From contig JASJCH010000014.1 in NCBI GenBank assembly GCA_030066075.1, forward strand, positions 1 to 32,121: DNA of 32,121 nt. The letters run 5' to 3'. The DNA is from Woeseiaceae bacterium (GTDB lineage: Bacteria; Pseudomonadota; Gammaproteobacteria; Steroidobacterales; Woeseiaceae). A program made the position numbers and the translations under genes. The notes beneath the pieces are model-generated. The model was not told where the DNA came from and ran no database searches. It saw nothing but the letters and a program-made list of their open reading frames with translations. Below, in pieces: positions 7,163 to 15,821 of this stretch (positions within the stretch are counted from its first letter, which is position 1; each line of letters starts with the position of its first letter).

Positions 7163-7963
7163 CTAGTCGGCCTTCATGTGGCGGATCAGCTTGTCGTTGC
7201 TGTAGGTCTCGCCGTCAAAAATCAGCCGTTCCTGCATCAGCTGCAGCTGGTGCACGAGGAACATCAGGAAAATACTGATCAGCAGCGCGATGAAGGTCGA
7301 GTTGAACGCCACGCCGAGGCTCTGGGTGACGCCGGCGATGTCGCCCTGCACCGCTTTGTCCGCCTGGGCGAGCGCCTCACCGATACCACGCACTGTGCCG
7401 ATAAAGCCGATGGACGGGATTGCCCAGGAGATATAGCGGATCATCGACAGTTCGGACTCGAGGCGTTCCGCCTCCGACTCGAAGATGTCGCGCGTACTGC
7501 CGGACACATCCTGGATGTTGCGGGTCGTGGCGAAGCGGCGCAGCGCATTGAGCAATGCGCGCGGCAGCAGCATGCGCTGGCTTTCCTCGGGCAACGCCTG
7601 TATCTGGCGCGCAAATTCGCGCGTGTCCTCCGGTAATATTCGCATCCCCTCGGCGACCGGCACGAGGTCCACGTCGAGCAGGCGCCGCTCGCGCGAGATC
7701 GTAACGGCCTTGTAGCCCATGATCGCCAGCGCCCAGATGCCGAGGATGAAACAGGCCTCCTGCTCGAGGTCCTTGATCAGCACCCACACGTGGCGCTCGC
7801 GCACGTAATCCGGGTCGGCGGCGGCGGCCGCGTTCTGCTCCTCGATGATCTGGGCCGCATTCGGCCGCACCACGGTCTGGTAGAACGCGTGCACGATGAT
7901 GATCGCGATGATCAACGCGAATAGCTGAAACACGAATTCGACGGGGATGTTCTTTTTCTTCAT
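7163..7963 (-). CDS. MotA/TolQ/ExbB-family proton channel subunit
   Basis: The 266-residue inner-membrane protein has transmembrane segments at about 10-30, 69-87, 176-196 and 214-237. The last two carry the family core: WAIPSIGFIGTVRGIGEAL, then QSLGVAFNSTFIALLISIF. MotA/TolQ/ExbB proteins form pentamers around a dimer of a one-helix B subunit and couple proton flow to mechanical work. No ordinary exbD, tolR or motB gene is present; the only one-helix proteins with an early Asp in this block are the two vWA proteins directly downstream of the Hsp70-FHA gene. The cytoplasmic region between helices 2 and 3 (about 90 residues) is typical in size. The gene starts 15 bp after the small acidic gene, so they are cotranscribed. 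Confidence 0.9.
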   Translation of the reverse strand: MKKKNIPVEFVFQLFALIIAIIIVHAFYQTVVRPNAAQIIEEQNAAAAADPDYVRERHVWVLIKDLEQEACFILGIWALAIMGYKAVTISRERRLLDVDLVPVAEGMRILPEDTREFARQIQALPEESQRMLLPRALLNALRRFATTRNIQDVSGSTRDIFESEAERLESELSMIRYISWAIPSIGFIGTVRGIGEALAQADKAVQGDIAGVTQSLGVAFNSTFIALLISIFLMFLVHQLQLMQERLIFDGETYSNDKLIRHMKAD

Positions 7964-7978
7964 AGATTACGGGTCGGC

Positions 7979-8260
7979 TTAGATATCTGCTGGAAACTCG
8001 ATGGACTGGTCGGTCGGAATCTGCTCGGTCGGATCAAAGTCGTCGTCTTCGTCGACGAATCCCTGCTCGTCGAGGCCCGTCTCGTCAAAGTCGACGGTCT
8101 CCTCTTCGCTCGCGGCTTCTGGCTCGGCCTCCGGCTCAACGGCCTGTTCTTCCTCGGCAGCCTGCTCCTGCTCTGCGTCAGCGATCCCCGTCTCGGCATC
8201 CTGCGCCGTCGCGGGCGACGCGAGCAGGAGGCTGAAAAGGATGGGCAAGTAGCGCGTCAC
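7979..8260 (-). CDS. small, very acidic exported protein
   Basis: The 93-residue product starts with a clear signal peptide (MTRYLPILFSLLLASPATAQ, cleavage likely after ATA or ATAQ). Nearly the whole mature part is Glu/Asp/Ala, ending in hydrophobic FPADI. It uses a GTG start with a good AAGGA Shine-Dalgarno 8 bp upstream. No family is recognised. A short acidic periplasmic peptide next to a stator gene could bind cations or basic partner surfaces, but that is a guess. It sits between the FHA-PEGA gene and the channel gene in the same direction, and its frame would be easy to miss in automatic annotation. Confidence 0.75.
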   Translation of the reverse strand: MTRYLPILFSLLLASPATAQDAETGIADAEQEQAAEEEQAVEPEAEPEAASEEETVDFDETGLDEQGFVDEDDDFDPTEQIPTDQSIEFPADI

Positions 8261-8324
8261 GGCAAGTCCTTGTTACACGGTCACTGGTGTTTGACCGCAA
8301 TAACACGCGATTGTCGCACGAAAT

Positions 8325-10751
8325 TCAGTTGATCGACCGCGCAATCCGGAAGCCCAGGTCGGGGCGCGCCTCGGTCTCGGACTCGCGGAAACTCCAGCGC
8401 AGCTCGAGAACGCCGGCGTGCTGCCAGCTCGATCCCCGAACCACGTGCGAGGTGCCGGTCTCGGGGCCGAGCGGGTCCACGACCGGCGTCGTGAGGCCCG
8501 GCGTCGGCACGCTGTAAATGTCGTTGACCCATTCGGCCACGTTGCCGGCGCCGTCGTAGATGCCCAGCGGATTCGCAGGGAACTTGCCGCCCGGCGCCGA
8601 CGAAGCGAAGCCATCGTCATAGCGCGGCACGATGGACGGCACGAGGTCCACCGCGGAACGGTCGGCGAAGTTGCCGCTGTTGCGCTTGGGCGGCCAGTCA
8701 TCGCCCCACGTAAACGTGCGGGCGCCCGGGCTACCGCCGAACTTGATCGCCCAGGCCCACTCTGCCTCCGTCGGCAGACGATAGCCGTTGGTCAGCGGCC
8801 GGATCAGCGTCCACTCGCCGAATTTCTCCTCGTAGGCAGGCTTGAGGCCTTCGCGTTTGCTGAGCCAGTTGCAGTATTCAACCGCATCGGCCCAGGTGAC
8901 GTTCGCGACCGGGTTGTTGCCGCCCGCCAGCGACGGATGGATGCTGCTGCCCGAGTCATGGCCCTCGCGGAACTTGGCGAATTCCTCGTTGGTGACCTCG
9001 CGCACGCCGATCAGGAACGGTTTCGTCAACGTGACAGGGACTTGCACCTCGTTCGCGCGGCGGCCCTGCTCCGCTCGCGAGGAGCCCATCGTAAACGTGC
9101 CGGGTTCGACGCGACGCAGCGTTTGCTCGTCGACCGTCGTCACCGTCTGCTGAACCTTGTCGCGTTCGATCTCCTCAAGCGAGCGCAGCCGCGCCGTGAC
9201 CGTCTGCGGGTAGCCCGGCCGCGGCGTAACCGTTCGCGACCAGGTCTGGTAGCCGTCCTTGCGCACCTCGATCCGCTTCGGCGCCGAGCTCAGTTGCAAC
9301 GTCGTCGAACCGGTTCCCCGGGCCCGGCCGTCCACGAACACGCCCGCATCCGCCGGCTGGACATTGACGGTCAGCGTACCCGTCCTTGCCGACAGGTCGA
9401 CTGTGATCGAGTCACTGGCGGCTGCCCCCAGGCGCACGCGGCGGCTCGTTGCGCCGTAGCCGGCTTTCGACAAGCCGATCGTGTAATCCACCCCGGGCGC
9501 GAGTGACAGCGTAATGGGTGACTGGCCGCGATAGCGGCCGTCGACCGTGACGTTTGCCGAACGCGGGATCGAGTTGACCAGCAGTTTCGCATTGGCCGGC
9601 TCCAGCTGGATCAGCGGCAAGACCTGGTCGACGTTGGGCTCGGCCTCCACGGCGCCGTCCCAGGCGCGGAATCCATCGCGCACGACGCTGAGCTGGTGGT
9701 TGCCTTCCAGGAGCTCCACGGTGGCGGGGGTCACGCCGAGGCGCTCCTCGCCCGCATAGATCGTTGCGCCGGCCGGCTCCGACGTGACTTCGACGTTGGA
9801 CCAGCGCGGCACGAGCTGCACGTGCAGGGTCTCCTGCTTGCCGAGGCCCGGCACTCTCACGACATCGCCAAACGGCAGGTAGCGATCGGCGCGCACGCTG
9901 ACGCTGTGTTCCCCGGGCTGCAATTCGTAAGGCCCGAAAGGCGCCTTGCCGACCGTGGCGTTATCGATGGCCACGACCGCGTCGACCGCCGGGGTCGTTA
10001 CGACGGTCAGCCGGCCGGGCAAACGCCGCATCCGGACCTCGACGCTCTTGCTGTCTTCGCCGGCCACGACGAAGTTCTGGTTGACGTCGTAATAGCCTTC
10101 CTTGCGCACGACGACCGTGTATTCGCCGTTGCGCAACAGCACGCGGTCGCCGATCGGCAGCTTGAACCAGCCTCCCTTGACCGCCACGCTGTCGGGATCG
10201 CCCGGGTTGACCTCGAAACGAACCGACGACGACGTGAACAACAGGAACGATGCGATCAACAGCAGCGCGAGCGCGCCGCCGATGATGGCCTTGAGCGGGC
10301 TGCGCTGCGGAGCCTCGACAGTGGCTCGCGTCTCGGCAGCGCGACGAAATGCGGTGGGCGCGATCGCCTCGTCATCCTGGGACGCAGCATCCCGCGGCAA
10401 CTCGGGGGGCCGTGTAACGTAGGCGCTGTCCTCGAGGCGCACCTCGAGCACCAGGCGGTCATCGCCGGCCGCCACGAGAATCCGGCTGCCGAAGAACTGC
10501 AACTCGTCGCCGTCGCCGAGACGCCGGCTCGCGACCAGCGGCTCGCCGTTAATTTGCATGGCGTCATTGCGGCCGAAGGGCTGGACGAAGGGCACGCCGT
10601 CGAGCAAGTCGAGCACCATGACCGGTCCGCCGCCCGGGCCCGGCAAGCGCAGCTGGCAGTCCGTGCCGGTGCCCACCCGCAACGGCAGGTCAGCCGCCGC
10701 CAAACGGCGCTCGCCCTCCACATCACGGATCGTCAGTTGATCGAAATTCAA
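8325..10751 (-). CDS. transmembrane protein with FHA-like head, PEGA repeats and FGE/SUMF1-like domain
   Basis: The 808-residue protein has a cytoplasmic N-terminal FHA-like domain (about 5-105, ending NGEPL, RRLGDGDELQFFGSRILV; the usual GR motif reads GT), a disordered linker, one transmembrane helix (about 152-172) and a periplasmic part. That part holds one divergent and four clear PEGA-type repeats (starting near 195, 247, 318, 388 and 459) and a C-terminal formylglycine-generating-enzyme-like domain (about 546-806: GTFTMGS, EVTNEEF, YRLPTEAEWAWA, GNVAEWV, VVRGSSW, GFRIA). The two FGE catalytic cysteines are absent: the segment after GSSW has none, so it is probably a binding domain and not a sulfatase-activating enzyme. 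Its start overlaps the stop of the TPR kinase by 4 bp, making it a likely reader or substrate of that kinase. Confidence 0.92.
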   Translation of the reverse strand: MNFDQLTIRDVEGERRLAAADLPLRVGTGTDCQLRLPGPGGGPVMVLDLLDGVPFVQPFGRNDAMQINGEPLVASRRLGDGDELQFFGSRILVAAGDDRLVLEVRLEDSAYVTRPPELPRDAASQDDEAIAPTAFRRAAETRATVEAPQRSPLKAIIGGALALLLIASFLLFTSSSVRFEVNPGDPDSVAVKGGWFKLPIGDRVLLRNGEYTVVVRKEGYYDVNQNFVVAGEDSKSVEVRMRRLPGRLTVVTTPAVDAVVAIDNATVGKAPFGPYELQPGEHSVSVRADRYLPFGDVVRVPGLGKQETLHVQLVPRWSNVEVTSEPAGATIYAGEERLGVTPATVELLEGNHQLSVVRDGFRAWDGAVEAEPNVDQVLPLIQLEPANAKLLVNSIPRSANVTVDGRYRGQSPITLSLAPGVDYTIGLSKAGYGATSRRVRLGAAASDSITVDLSARTGTLTVNVQPADAGVFVDGRARGTGSTTLQLSSAPKRIEVRKDGYQTWSRTVTPRPGYPQTVTARLRSLEEIERDKVQQTVTTVDEQTLRRVEPGTFTMGSSRAEQGRRANEVQVPVTLTKPFLIGVREVTNEEFAKFREGHDSGSSIHPSLAGGNNPVANVTWADAVEYCNWLSKREGLKPAYEEKFGEWTLIRPLTNGYRLPTEAEWAWAIKFGGSPGARTFTWGDDWPPKRNSGNFADRSAVDLVPSIVPRYDDGFASSAPGGKFPANPLGIYDGAGNVAEWVNDIYSVPTPGLTTPVVDPLGPETGTSHVVRGSSWQHAGVLELRWSFRESETEARPDLGFRIARSIN

Positions 10752-13093
10752 ATCGGCTCCTCGCAGCGCACGACGACAGGCTGCAGGTCGATTTCGGGCG
10801 CAACCCGAAATTCGAGCCTGACGTCGCGATAGCCGGGTCGACTGCCAACGGCAACGTAAGTTCCCGGCCGCAACTCGAGCTCGTGCGTCTCGAAGCTGCC
10901 CAGTTTACCAATCTTGTAGATGCTGACGTCGGTGACGTTGTCAGAAACGAGTCGCACGGTTAGCGGCGTCGCCGCCCGTTTCAACAACCGCGACAACTCG
11001 TCGCGCTGGCCGCCGAGTCGCGGCCCGATCTCCGGCATGCGCGTGATATCGACAACCAGGCGCGTTGCGCGCGCCATTGTCCCGGGTGCGCTGAGGCTGT
11101 CGGGCTTGGCGATGTATTCGTCGAGCTGCGCGTGCAGCGCCGTCATCTGCTGCGAGCGTCGAAGTCCGTCCTGCGCGAAGGCGAGATCCGGATCGATCTC
11201 GAGGATGGCCTGGTAGGTCTCGATCGCCGTTTCCCAGGCCTCGGACTGCTCTTCATCCTGCGCCTGGATTTCGAGTGAAGCGATACGATTCAGACGGATG
11301 CCCTGGTCGACCTGCAACAGGCCGTCGGCGGGCTCCGGCGACCCGGGCATGATCTCCTGCGCCCGGCGGAAGGAGGCGCGAGCGCTGGGATAGTCATTCT
11401 CGCCGAGCGCCATGAATCCCTCGGTCATGCGCTCGTCGAACTCCATCTGGCGAATGGTCGCACGTACGCGGTCCAGGCCGTCCTGGGCGGGTTGCCATTG
11501 CGGGTCGAGTTCCACCGCACGGGCAAAACTCTGCCGCGCCGCCTCGAGCTCAAGGTCGTTCTCGAAGCGCAGGCCCTGGTCGGTCAGTGACATCACGGTG
11601 TCGAGATTCCTCGCGCGCGTGAATCCCGCGCGCGCCCCGGCATGGTTCGGCGTAATGGCGACCGCCAGTTCGAACAAGCGCACAGCCTCGACGGAATCGG
11701 CCGCGGCGAGAGCAGCCTGCGCTTCAGCCAGCGTCGACGAGAATACCTGCTCGACCTCCTGGAGCAGCGGCTCCAGCAGCGTGTAGGCCTCGCTGTACTT
11801 CTCGGACGCAAGCGCATAGTCACGTGCCAGGTAGGCCTCGTCGCCCTCGGCGTAGACAGCCTGCGCCTGGCTGAACCGTAATCCACCCCAGCGCTGCACG
11901 GCACGGCTCTCGAGCGTTTCCATCCGCGATAGCAGTTGCCCGAGTATCTCGTCGGTGTCGGAGCGCGCCACGACGCGCGCATCGCGCTCGGGTAGCGCGT
12001 CGTCCTCACTCGCCACAGAGTCATCCTGCTCCGCTGCGGACTCGCCCGGCTCGCCGGCGGCCGCACTTGCCGCCTCCTCCTGGCGATCGGTCGGTGACGG
12101 TTCCGGCAGGAAGAACACGACGCCGATCAGGGCAGCCAGCAACACGGCGAGACCGATACCAAGCGTGCGCGGGCTGATACCACCGCCCGGCTTCGCTTCT
12201 GCCTTCGCGGCAACTTCGGCGTGTCGCGGCGCGCTGCGCCTACCCGCGCTCGCCTCGATGATCTCGTCAGCCGGCCGCTCGCGCGTACCCACGTAGGAAC
12301 GTGGCGCCGGCGCTCCCCGGTAGCCTGCGGCCTCGAGAGCCGCAACGACGTCCTCGGCGCTGGGTCTTGCGACGGCATCCTTGGCGAGCATCGAGGCGAC
12401 CAGTTCGGCGATCGCCGCGGGCACCGGGCTGCCGTCCGGCCGCATTACGGGCGGCGGGACCGTGTCACGAATGTCGTCCTCGGTCGCGGCCGACGAGTAG
12501 GGAGACCGCCCGCTGATCAACTCGTAGAGCAAACCGCCAAGCGCAAACACATCATCCGCCGGCTGTGCCGCCGCGCCGGCCAGCGATTCGGGGCTGGCTG
12601 CAATCAGCGAACCGCCCGAACCGGCAAGGCCGGCCGTCGCCGCGACGCCGAAATCGACGAGGTAGGGCGCGCCGTTGGCGTCGAGCAGCACGTTGGCGGA
12701 CTTGATGTCGCGGTGCACGATGTCCTTGCCGTGCGCGTAGCGCAGCGCATCGGCAACGAGCGCAACGGGCGGTAGCAGGTGTTCCAGCGGCGCCCCGGCC
12801 AGGGCGCTGATATCGGGGCCGTCGATGAATTGCAGGCTGTAAAAGGGCTGCTCGGCGTCGTCGCTATATTCGAACACGCGCACGATGTGGGCGTGCATCA
12901 GCCGGATGCCGGTCTGCCATTCCTGGCGCAGCGCGGCCGGCGGAACGCGCTCGCTGGCGAGTACCTTGAGGGCGACCGAAGCGCGTGTCAGCCGGTCGGT
13001 CGCGAGCCACGTCTCGGCGGCACCGCCCGACCCGAGCTTCCTGGCCAGGGTGTATCGGCCCGCAAGCTCGATTCCTTGTTGGAGGTCCCGCAT
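10748..13093 (-). CDS. transmembrane Ser/Thr protein kinase with periplasmic TPR region
   Basis: The 781-residue protein is a PknB-type kinase. The Gly loop is LGSGGAAETW, the VALK Lys is residue 43, the catalytic loop HRDIKSANVLL has Asp129, DFG is at 147-149, SPES replaces APE, and the C-lobe ends near 258. A basic/acidic linker leads to one transmembrane helix (about 309-329). The remaining 450 residues should be periplasmic: an acidic linker, then TPR-like helical repeats (about 405-665) and a small beta domain. All catalytic residues are kept, so it should phosphorylate cytoplasmic Ser/Thr in response to an envelope signal. The downstream FHA-PEGA gene overlaps by 4 bp; the upstream lipoprotein ends 14 bp away. 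Confidence 0.93.
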   Translation of the reverse strand: MRDLQQGIELAGRYTLARKLGSGGAAETWLATDRLTRASVALKVLASERVPPAALRQEWQTGIRLMHAHIVRVFEYSDDAEQPFYSLQFIDGPDISALAGAPLEHLLPPVALVADALRYAHGKDIVHRDIKSANVLLDANGAPYLVDFGVAATAGLAGSGGSLIAASPESLAGAAAQPADDVFALGGLLYELISGRSPYSSAATEDDIRDTVPPPVMRPDGSPVPAAIAELVASMLAKDAVARPSAEDVVAALEAAGYRGAPAPRSYVGTRERPADEIIEASAGRRSAPRHAEVAAKAEAKPGGGISPRTLGIGLAVLLAALIGVVFFLPEPSPTDRQEEAASAAAGEPGESAAEQDDSVASEDDALPERDARVVARSDTDEILGQLLSRMETLESRAVQRWGGLRFSQAQAVYAEGDEAYLARDYALASEKYSEAYTLLEPLLQEVEQVFSSTLAEAQAALAAADSVEAVRLFELAVAITPNHAGARAGFTRARNLDTVMSLTDQGLRFENDLELEAARQSFARAVELDPQWQPAQDGLDRVRATIRQMEFDERMTEGFMALGENDYPSARASFRRAQEIMPGSPEPADGLLQVDQGIRLNRIASLEIQAQDEEQSEAWETAIETYQAILEIDPDLAFAQDGLRRSQQMTALHAQLDEYIAKPDSLSAPGTMARATRLVVDITRMPEIGPRLGGQRDELSRLLKRAATPLTVRLVSDNVTDVSIYKIGKLGSFETHELELRPGTYVAVGSRPGYRDVRLEFRVAPEIDLQPVVVRCEEPI

Positions 13094-13107
13094 CTAGAGA
13101 AGATCGC

Positions 13108-14343
13108 TTATCCGGTGGGCTCCGGAATGCGCACGGGGTTGGCATCGGTATCGTCGGCGGTATCGACGAAACCCGTTTCGGCTTCGTAGATCTGTTTCAG
13201 CAGCCGGCGCCACGTTTCGTACTGCGCGGCAGCGGTGCCGGTCAGGCGCCGCGTCTCGCCCTCGACCGTCACGACCATCGGCGCCGCCTCGGCGCCGAAG
13301 GACTCGGACAGCTCCTTGATGGCCTCACGATGCATCGAGGCTTCCTTGCGTCGGGTGATGCCCGTCACCATGGTGTCGAGCCCCTGGGCAATGCCGATGT
13401 TCTGCAGCCCGCGCTGCATCTGGCGGTTTGAATAGCTCGAGCTGTTGGCGTCGTAGGCCAGCGAACTCGCGAGCACAACCGCGCCAATCAAAGTCTGCAT
13501 GACCGCCGAGCGCTTGACCTGCCGATAGTTCACGGACTCCTCGCGCGCGGTCTTGCGCCAGGAATGATAGGGAATCGCGATCCCGTAGTAGAAGTTCGCG
13601 TAATGTTCGTTCAGCGTATCGACGACGAGTCGGTCGCGCTCACGAATCTGGCGCAGGCGCATGACCGACGGGTCGTTCTCGGCCGGCAGCCGAACGATGC
13701 TCGCCACGCCGTCATCGTCGAAGCTCAGGTGCTCGCCGTAGGCCGTCGGCGACATGTCGGCAAAAAACTTGAGCTCGGTAATCCTGCGCGTGTCGCTAAC
13801 CGTCTTTGGCGGCAACGTCTGCACATAGGCCTGCAGGTCGTTGGCGATATCGTTGAAGACCTTCTGGTAAGGATCCTTGCGCTTGTCGCGATTTTCGGAA
13901 TACGAGGATATGCCGGTCTGGGTTTCGTACGTTTCCCGGTACCAGCGATTACCGGCCGAATCGTGGACCGTGATCTCGAGTTCGACGAACTCGCCGTCGG
14001 ACTTCTCTATTTCGCCACTGATCGTGATGTCGGTGAACGCATCCCGCGACGGGATCACCCGCACGGCGCCCCAGTGGCCGGTACCTTGCAGAGTGGTCTT
14101 CAGGTGATAAGCGAGATAACGGACTTCGGCGTCGCGAATCTCACCGAAGATGCCGCTCTCGTCCGGGTCGTTGTTCGAATCCAGACCCGATGCAAACTCG
14201 ACGACGCCGATGTCCAGCAGCAACGCCTCCTCGGGAGGCGCCTCCGCGACAACCAGCTCGGTTTCTTCCGCGGTTACAACTTCGTTGACCGAGCAGCCCG
14301 ACAACGCCAGCGCTGCCACTACAAATAGAATCCTTCTCATCAT
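13108..14343 (-). CDS. predicted lipoprotein of unknown family
   Basis: The 411-residue protein starts with a lipoprotein signal (LALSGC, lipid-attached Cys17). Residue +2 is Ser, so sorting to the outer membrane is expected. After an acidic linker there is a mixed alpha/beta region (VVEFASGLD..., DITISGEIEKSDG) that resembles the periplasmic folds of envelope-assembly lipoproteins, then a helical, charged region. An internal hydrophobic stretch (about 282-298, LIGAVVLASSLAYDA) could insert in a membrane or pack in a core. Two ATGs are adjacent, so MMRR or MRR are both possible starts. I do not recognise the family. Gaps of 12 and 14 bp to its neighbours place it in the kinase operon. Confidence 0.82.
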   Translation of the reverse strand: MMRRILFVVAALALSGCSVNEVVTAEETELVVAEAPPEEALLLDIGVVEFASGLDSNNDPDESGIFGEIRDAEVRYLAYHLKTTLQGTGHWGAVRVIPSRDAFTDITISGEIEKSDGEFVELEITVHDSAGNRWYRETYETQTGISSYSENRDKRKDPYQKVFNDIANDLQAYVQTLPPKTVSDTRRITELKFFADMSPTAYGEHLSFDDDGVASIVRLPAENDPSVMRLRQIRERDRLVVDTLNEHYANFYYGIAIPYHSWRKTAREESVNYRQVKRSAVMQTLIGAVVLASSLAYDANSSSYSNRQMQRGLQNIGIAQGLDTMVTGITRRKEASMHREAIKELSESFGAEAAPMVVTVEGETRRLTGTAAAQYETWRRLLKQIYEAETGFVDTADDTDANPVRIPEPTG

Positions 14344-14355
14344 CCCCGCGACGGC

Positions 14356-15618
14356 CTAGTTGCCGCTGTACTTTCTGTATTCTTCCCACAGACGCTCCCG
14401 CAACACGGGATCGTCTTCGGCCAGCGCTGCCTCGCGCAACTGCCGAGCAATAATGTCGTCGTCGACCAGTATCGGGATGTCATCGGGCGTCCGCTCGCGG
14501 ATCTGCTCGTCCGACATGCCGGCAACCGGCGACTGTCGCGCTACGCGCTCATTCGCAACCGCGATCGCACCGCCGCCGCTGCCACCGCCGCTGGAGCTGC
14601 CGCCCGAGCCGCCACTGCCCTGCTCGCCCAGGCTGATGCCGCCACCGCCCGCGCCCTGCGAACCGTCGCCGAAGCCTTCGGTGCTGCGGCCCACCGCCGC
14701 GATTTCGTCCTGCTCATCCTGCAGTTCTTCGTCGAAACCGCCCAGCGATTCCTCGAGTTCCTGGCCCAGGCGCGCGGCACGTTCTTCGTCGGACTCTTCC
14801 GGAAATTCGCCGACGCCGCCGGCGCCACCGGTGCCCTGCATGCCGCCGGAGCTACCACCACCGGCACTGCCGCTGGCGCCACCGCCACCACCGCCGCCGC
14901 CACCGCCGCTGGCCGAACTCGAACTCTGTGATGACGACGAACCGCCGCCGCCACCGCCACCGATGCATTCGCCGTCCTGGCCCATGCCGCCGATGCCGCC
15001 GGGCAGCGCGCCATTGTCGCCGCACTCGCTCTCGCTGGAGGACGTGGACTCGTCCTCCCAGTCGCTGGGTTCGGATTCGCCGCCGTCACCGCCGCCGGAC
15101 GGGCCCGATTCGCCCATCATGTCGCCGTCCGCTCCGCCGCCGCCGCTCGAACTCGGGGGTGGGGGCACGCCCATTGAATCATCGCCGCCGCCCGGGAACG
15201 AACCGACATCGCCGCCACCGCCGCTCTGGCCGCCGGAGCTGCCGGACGGCCCGCTCGAACCACCCGCGCCGCCGCCGCTTGGTAATGGCTCCGGCATGCC
15301 GCCGCCACCCGACGAACCGCCGCCGGAGGAACCACCGCCCGAGGAACCACCGCCCGAGGAGCCGCCGCCGGACGAGCCGCCACCGGAAGAACTGCCGCTC
15401 GAACCGCCGCTGGAACCACTCGAGCCGCCGCCCGGTGGTGGCATGCCACCGCCTGAGGGCATCCCGCCACCCGAAGGAGGCATCCCGGCGCCCGGCATGC
15501 CGCCGCCAGAGGTACTGCCGCTTGTCTTGCAGGCGCTCGTCGCCATGGCGGCGAACGCGATGAACAACAGCGGTTTGATCCAGCTGGGAACTGTGGTTTC
15601 TGAGCGGCGTGATGTCAT
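14356..15618 (-). CDS. Gly/Ser-rich low-complexity lipoprotein
   Basis: Starting at ATG 15618 (MTSRRSET), the 420-residue protein has a long lipoprotein signal with the lipobox ATSAC (Cys30). I chose this start because the open frame further upstream is Arg-rich non-coding-like sequence and only this one gives a signal peptide. From about 30 to 350 it is almost pure Gly, Ser and Pro with acidic patches, including SSGGG repeats. A more ordinary, charged C-terminal segment of about 75 residues (from AIAVANERVARQS to the end) is probably the conserved functional part. The long flexible stretch could span the periplasm between outer membrane and a partner. It is the first gene after a 203-bp gap, so it may start a transcript. 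Confidence 0.82.
   Translation of the reverse strand: MTSRRSETTVPSWIKPLLFIAFAAMATSACKTSGSTSGGGMPGAGMPPSGGGMPSGGGMPPPGGGSSGSSGGSSGSSSGGGSSGGGSSGGGSSGGGSSGGGSSGGGGMPEPLPSGGGAGGSSGPSGSSGGQSGGGGDVGSFPGGGDDSMGVPPPPSSSGGGGADGDMMGESGPSGGGDGGESEPSDWEDESTSSSESECGDNGALPGGIGGMGQDGECIGGGGGGGSSSSQSSSSASGGGGGGGGGGASGSAGGGSSGGMQGTGGAGGVGEFPEESDEERAARLGQELEESLGGFDEELQDEQDEIAAVGRSTEGFGDGSQGAGGGGISLGEQGSGGSGGSSSGGGSGGGAIAVANERVARQSPVAGMSDEQIRERTPDDIPILVDDDIIARQLREAALAEDDPVLRERLWEEYRKYSGN
15311..15385. repeat. five tandem 15-bp units inside the Gly/Ser-rich lipoprotein gene
   Basis: Five 15-bp units (15311, 15326, 15341, 15356 and 15371) encode SSGGG on the minus strand; the second and third are identical and the others differ at one to three silent or nearly silent positions. 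Units of 15 bp keep frame, so copy-number change would lengthen or shorten the linker without a frameshift. Confidence 0.8.
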
Positions 15619-15737
15619 CGTCCTGACCCCGTGTAATGCGCGGACTACTAGCAGTTTGGAGCACCAAAAGCGTGGCTGAGTTCCATCGGAATCCCTGTCG
15701 CGCCGCGGCCTGTCAGCCGCTGCCCAATGACTACGAC

Positions 15738-15764
15738 GATATACCGCGGCCAGCGCACGATCAA
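15738..15764 (-). promoter_or_regulatory. weak candidate promoter for the lipoprotein-kinase-stator unit
   Basis: On the minus strand TTGATC (15759-15764) and TATATC (15738-15743) are 15 bp apart, about 120 bp upstream of the ATG at 15618. The spacer is shorter than ideal. It lies in the 203-bp gap 15619-15821, the only long break in the block, where nothing else is visible. Confidence 0.28.
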
Positions 15765-15821
15765 CACCCGCCGCCGGGACTGTCGTCCGCTGCCGCTGGG
15801 GCACGTAATCGACTGATTCTG

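Noticed and set aside
2880-7963. Zorya (ZorAB) defence system
   Set aside because: A MotA-like gene and an OmpA-domain gene are present, but the OmpA protein has a signal peptide and not a ZorB-type helix, and there are no ZorC/D/E genes.
14360-15679. Plus-strand proline-rich frame of 439 codons
   Set aside because: It is the exact complement of the Gly/Ser-rich lipoprotein gene. The lipoprotein strand has a signal peptide, lipobox and operon position; the other strand does not.
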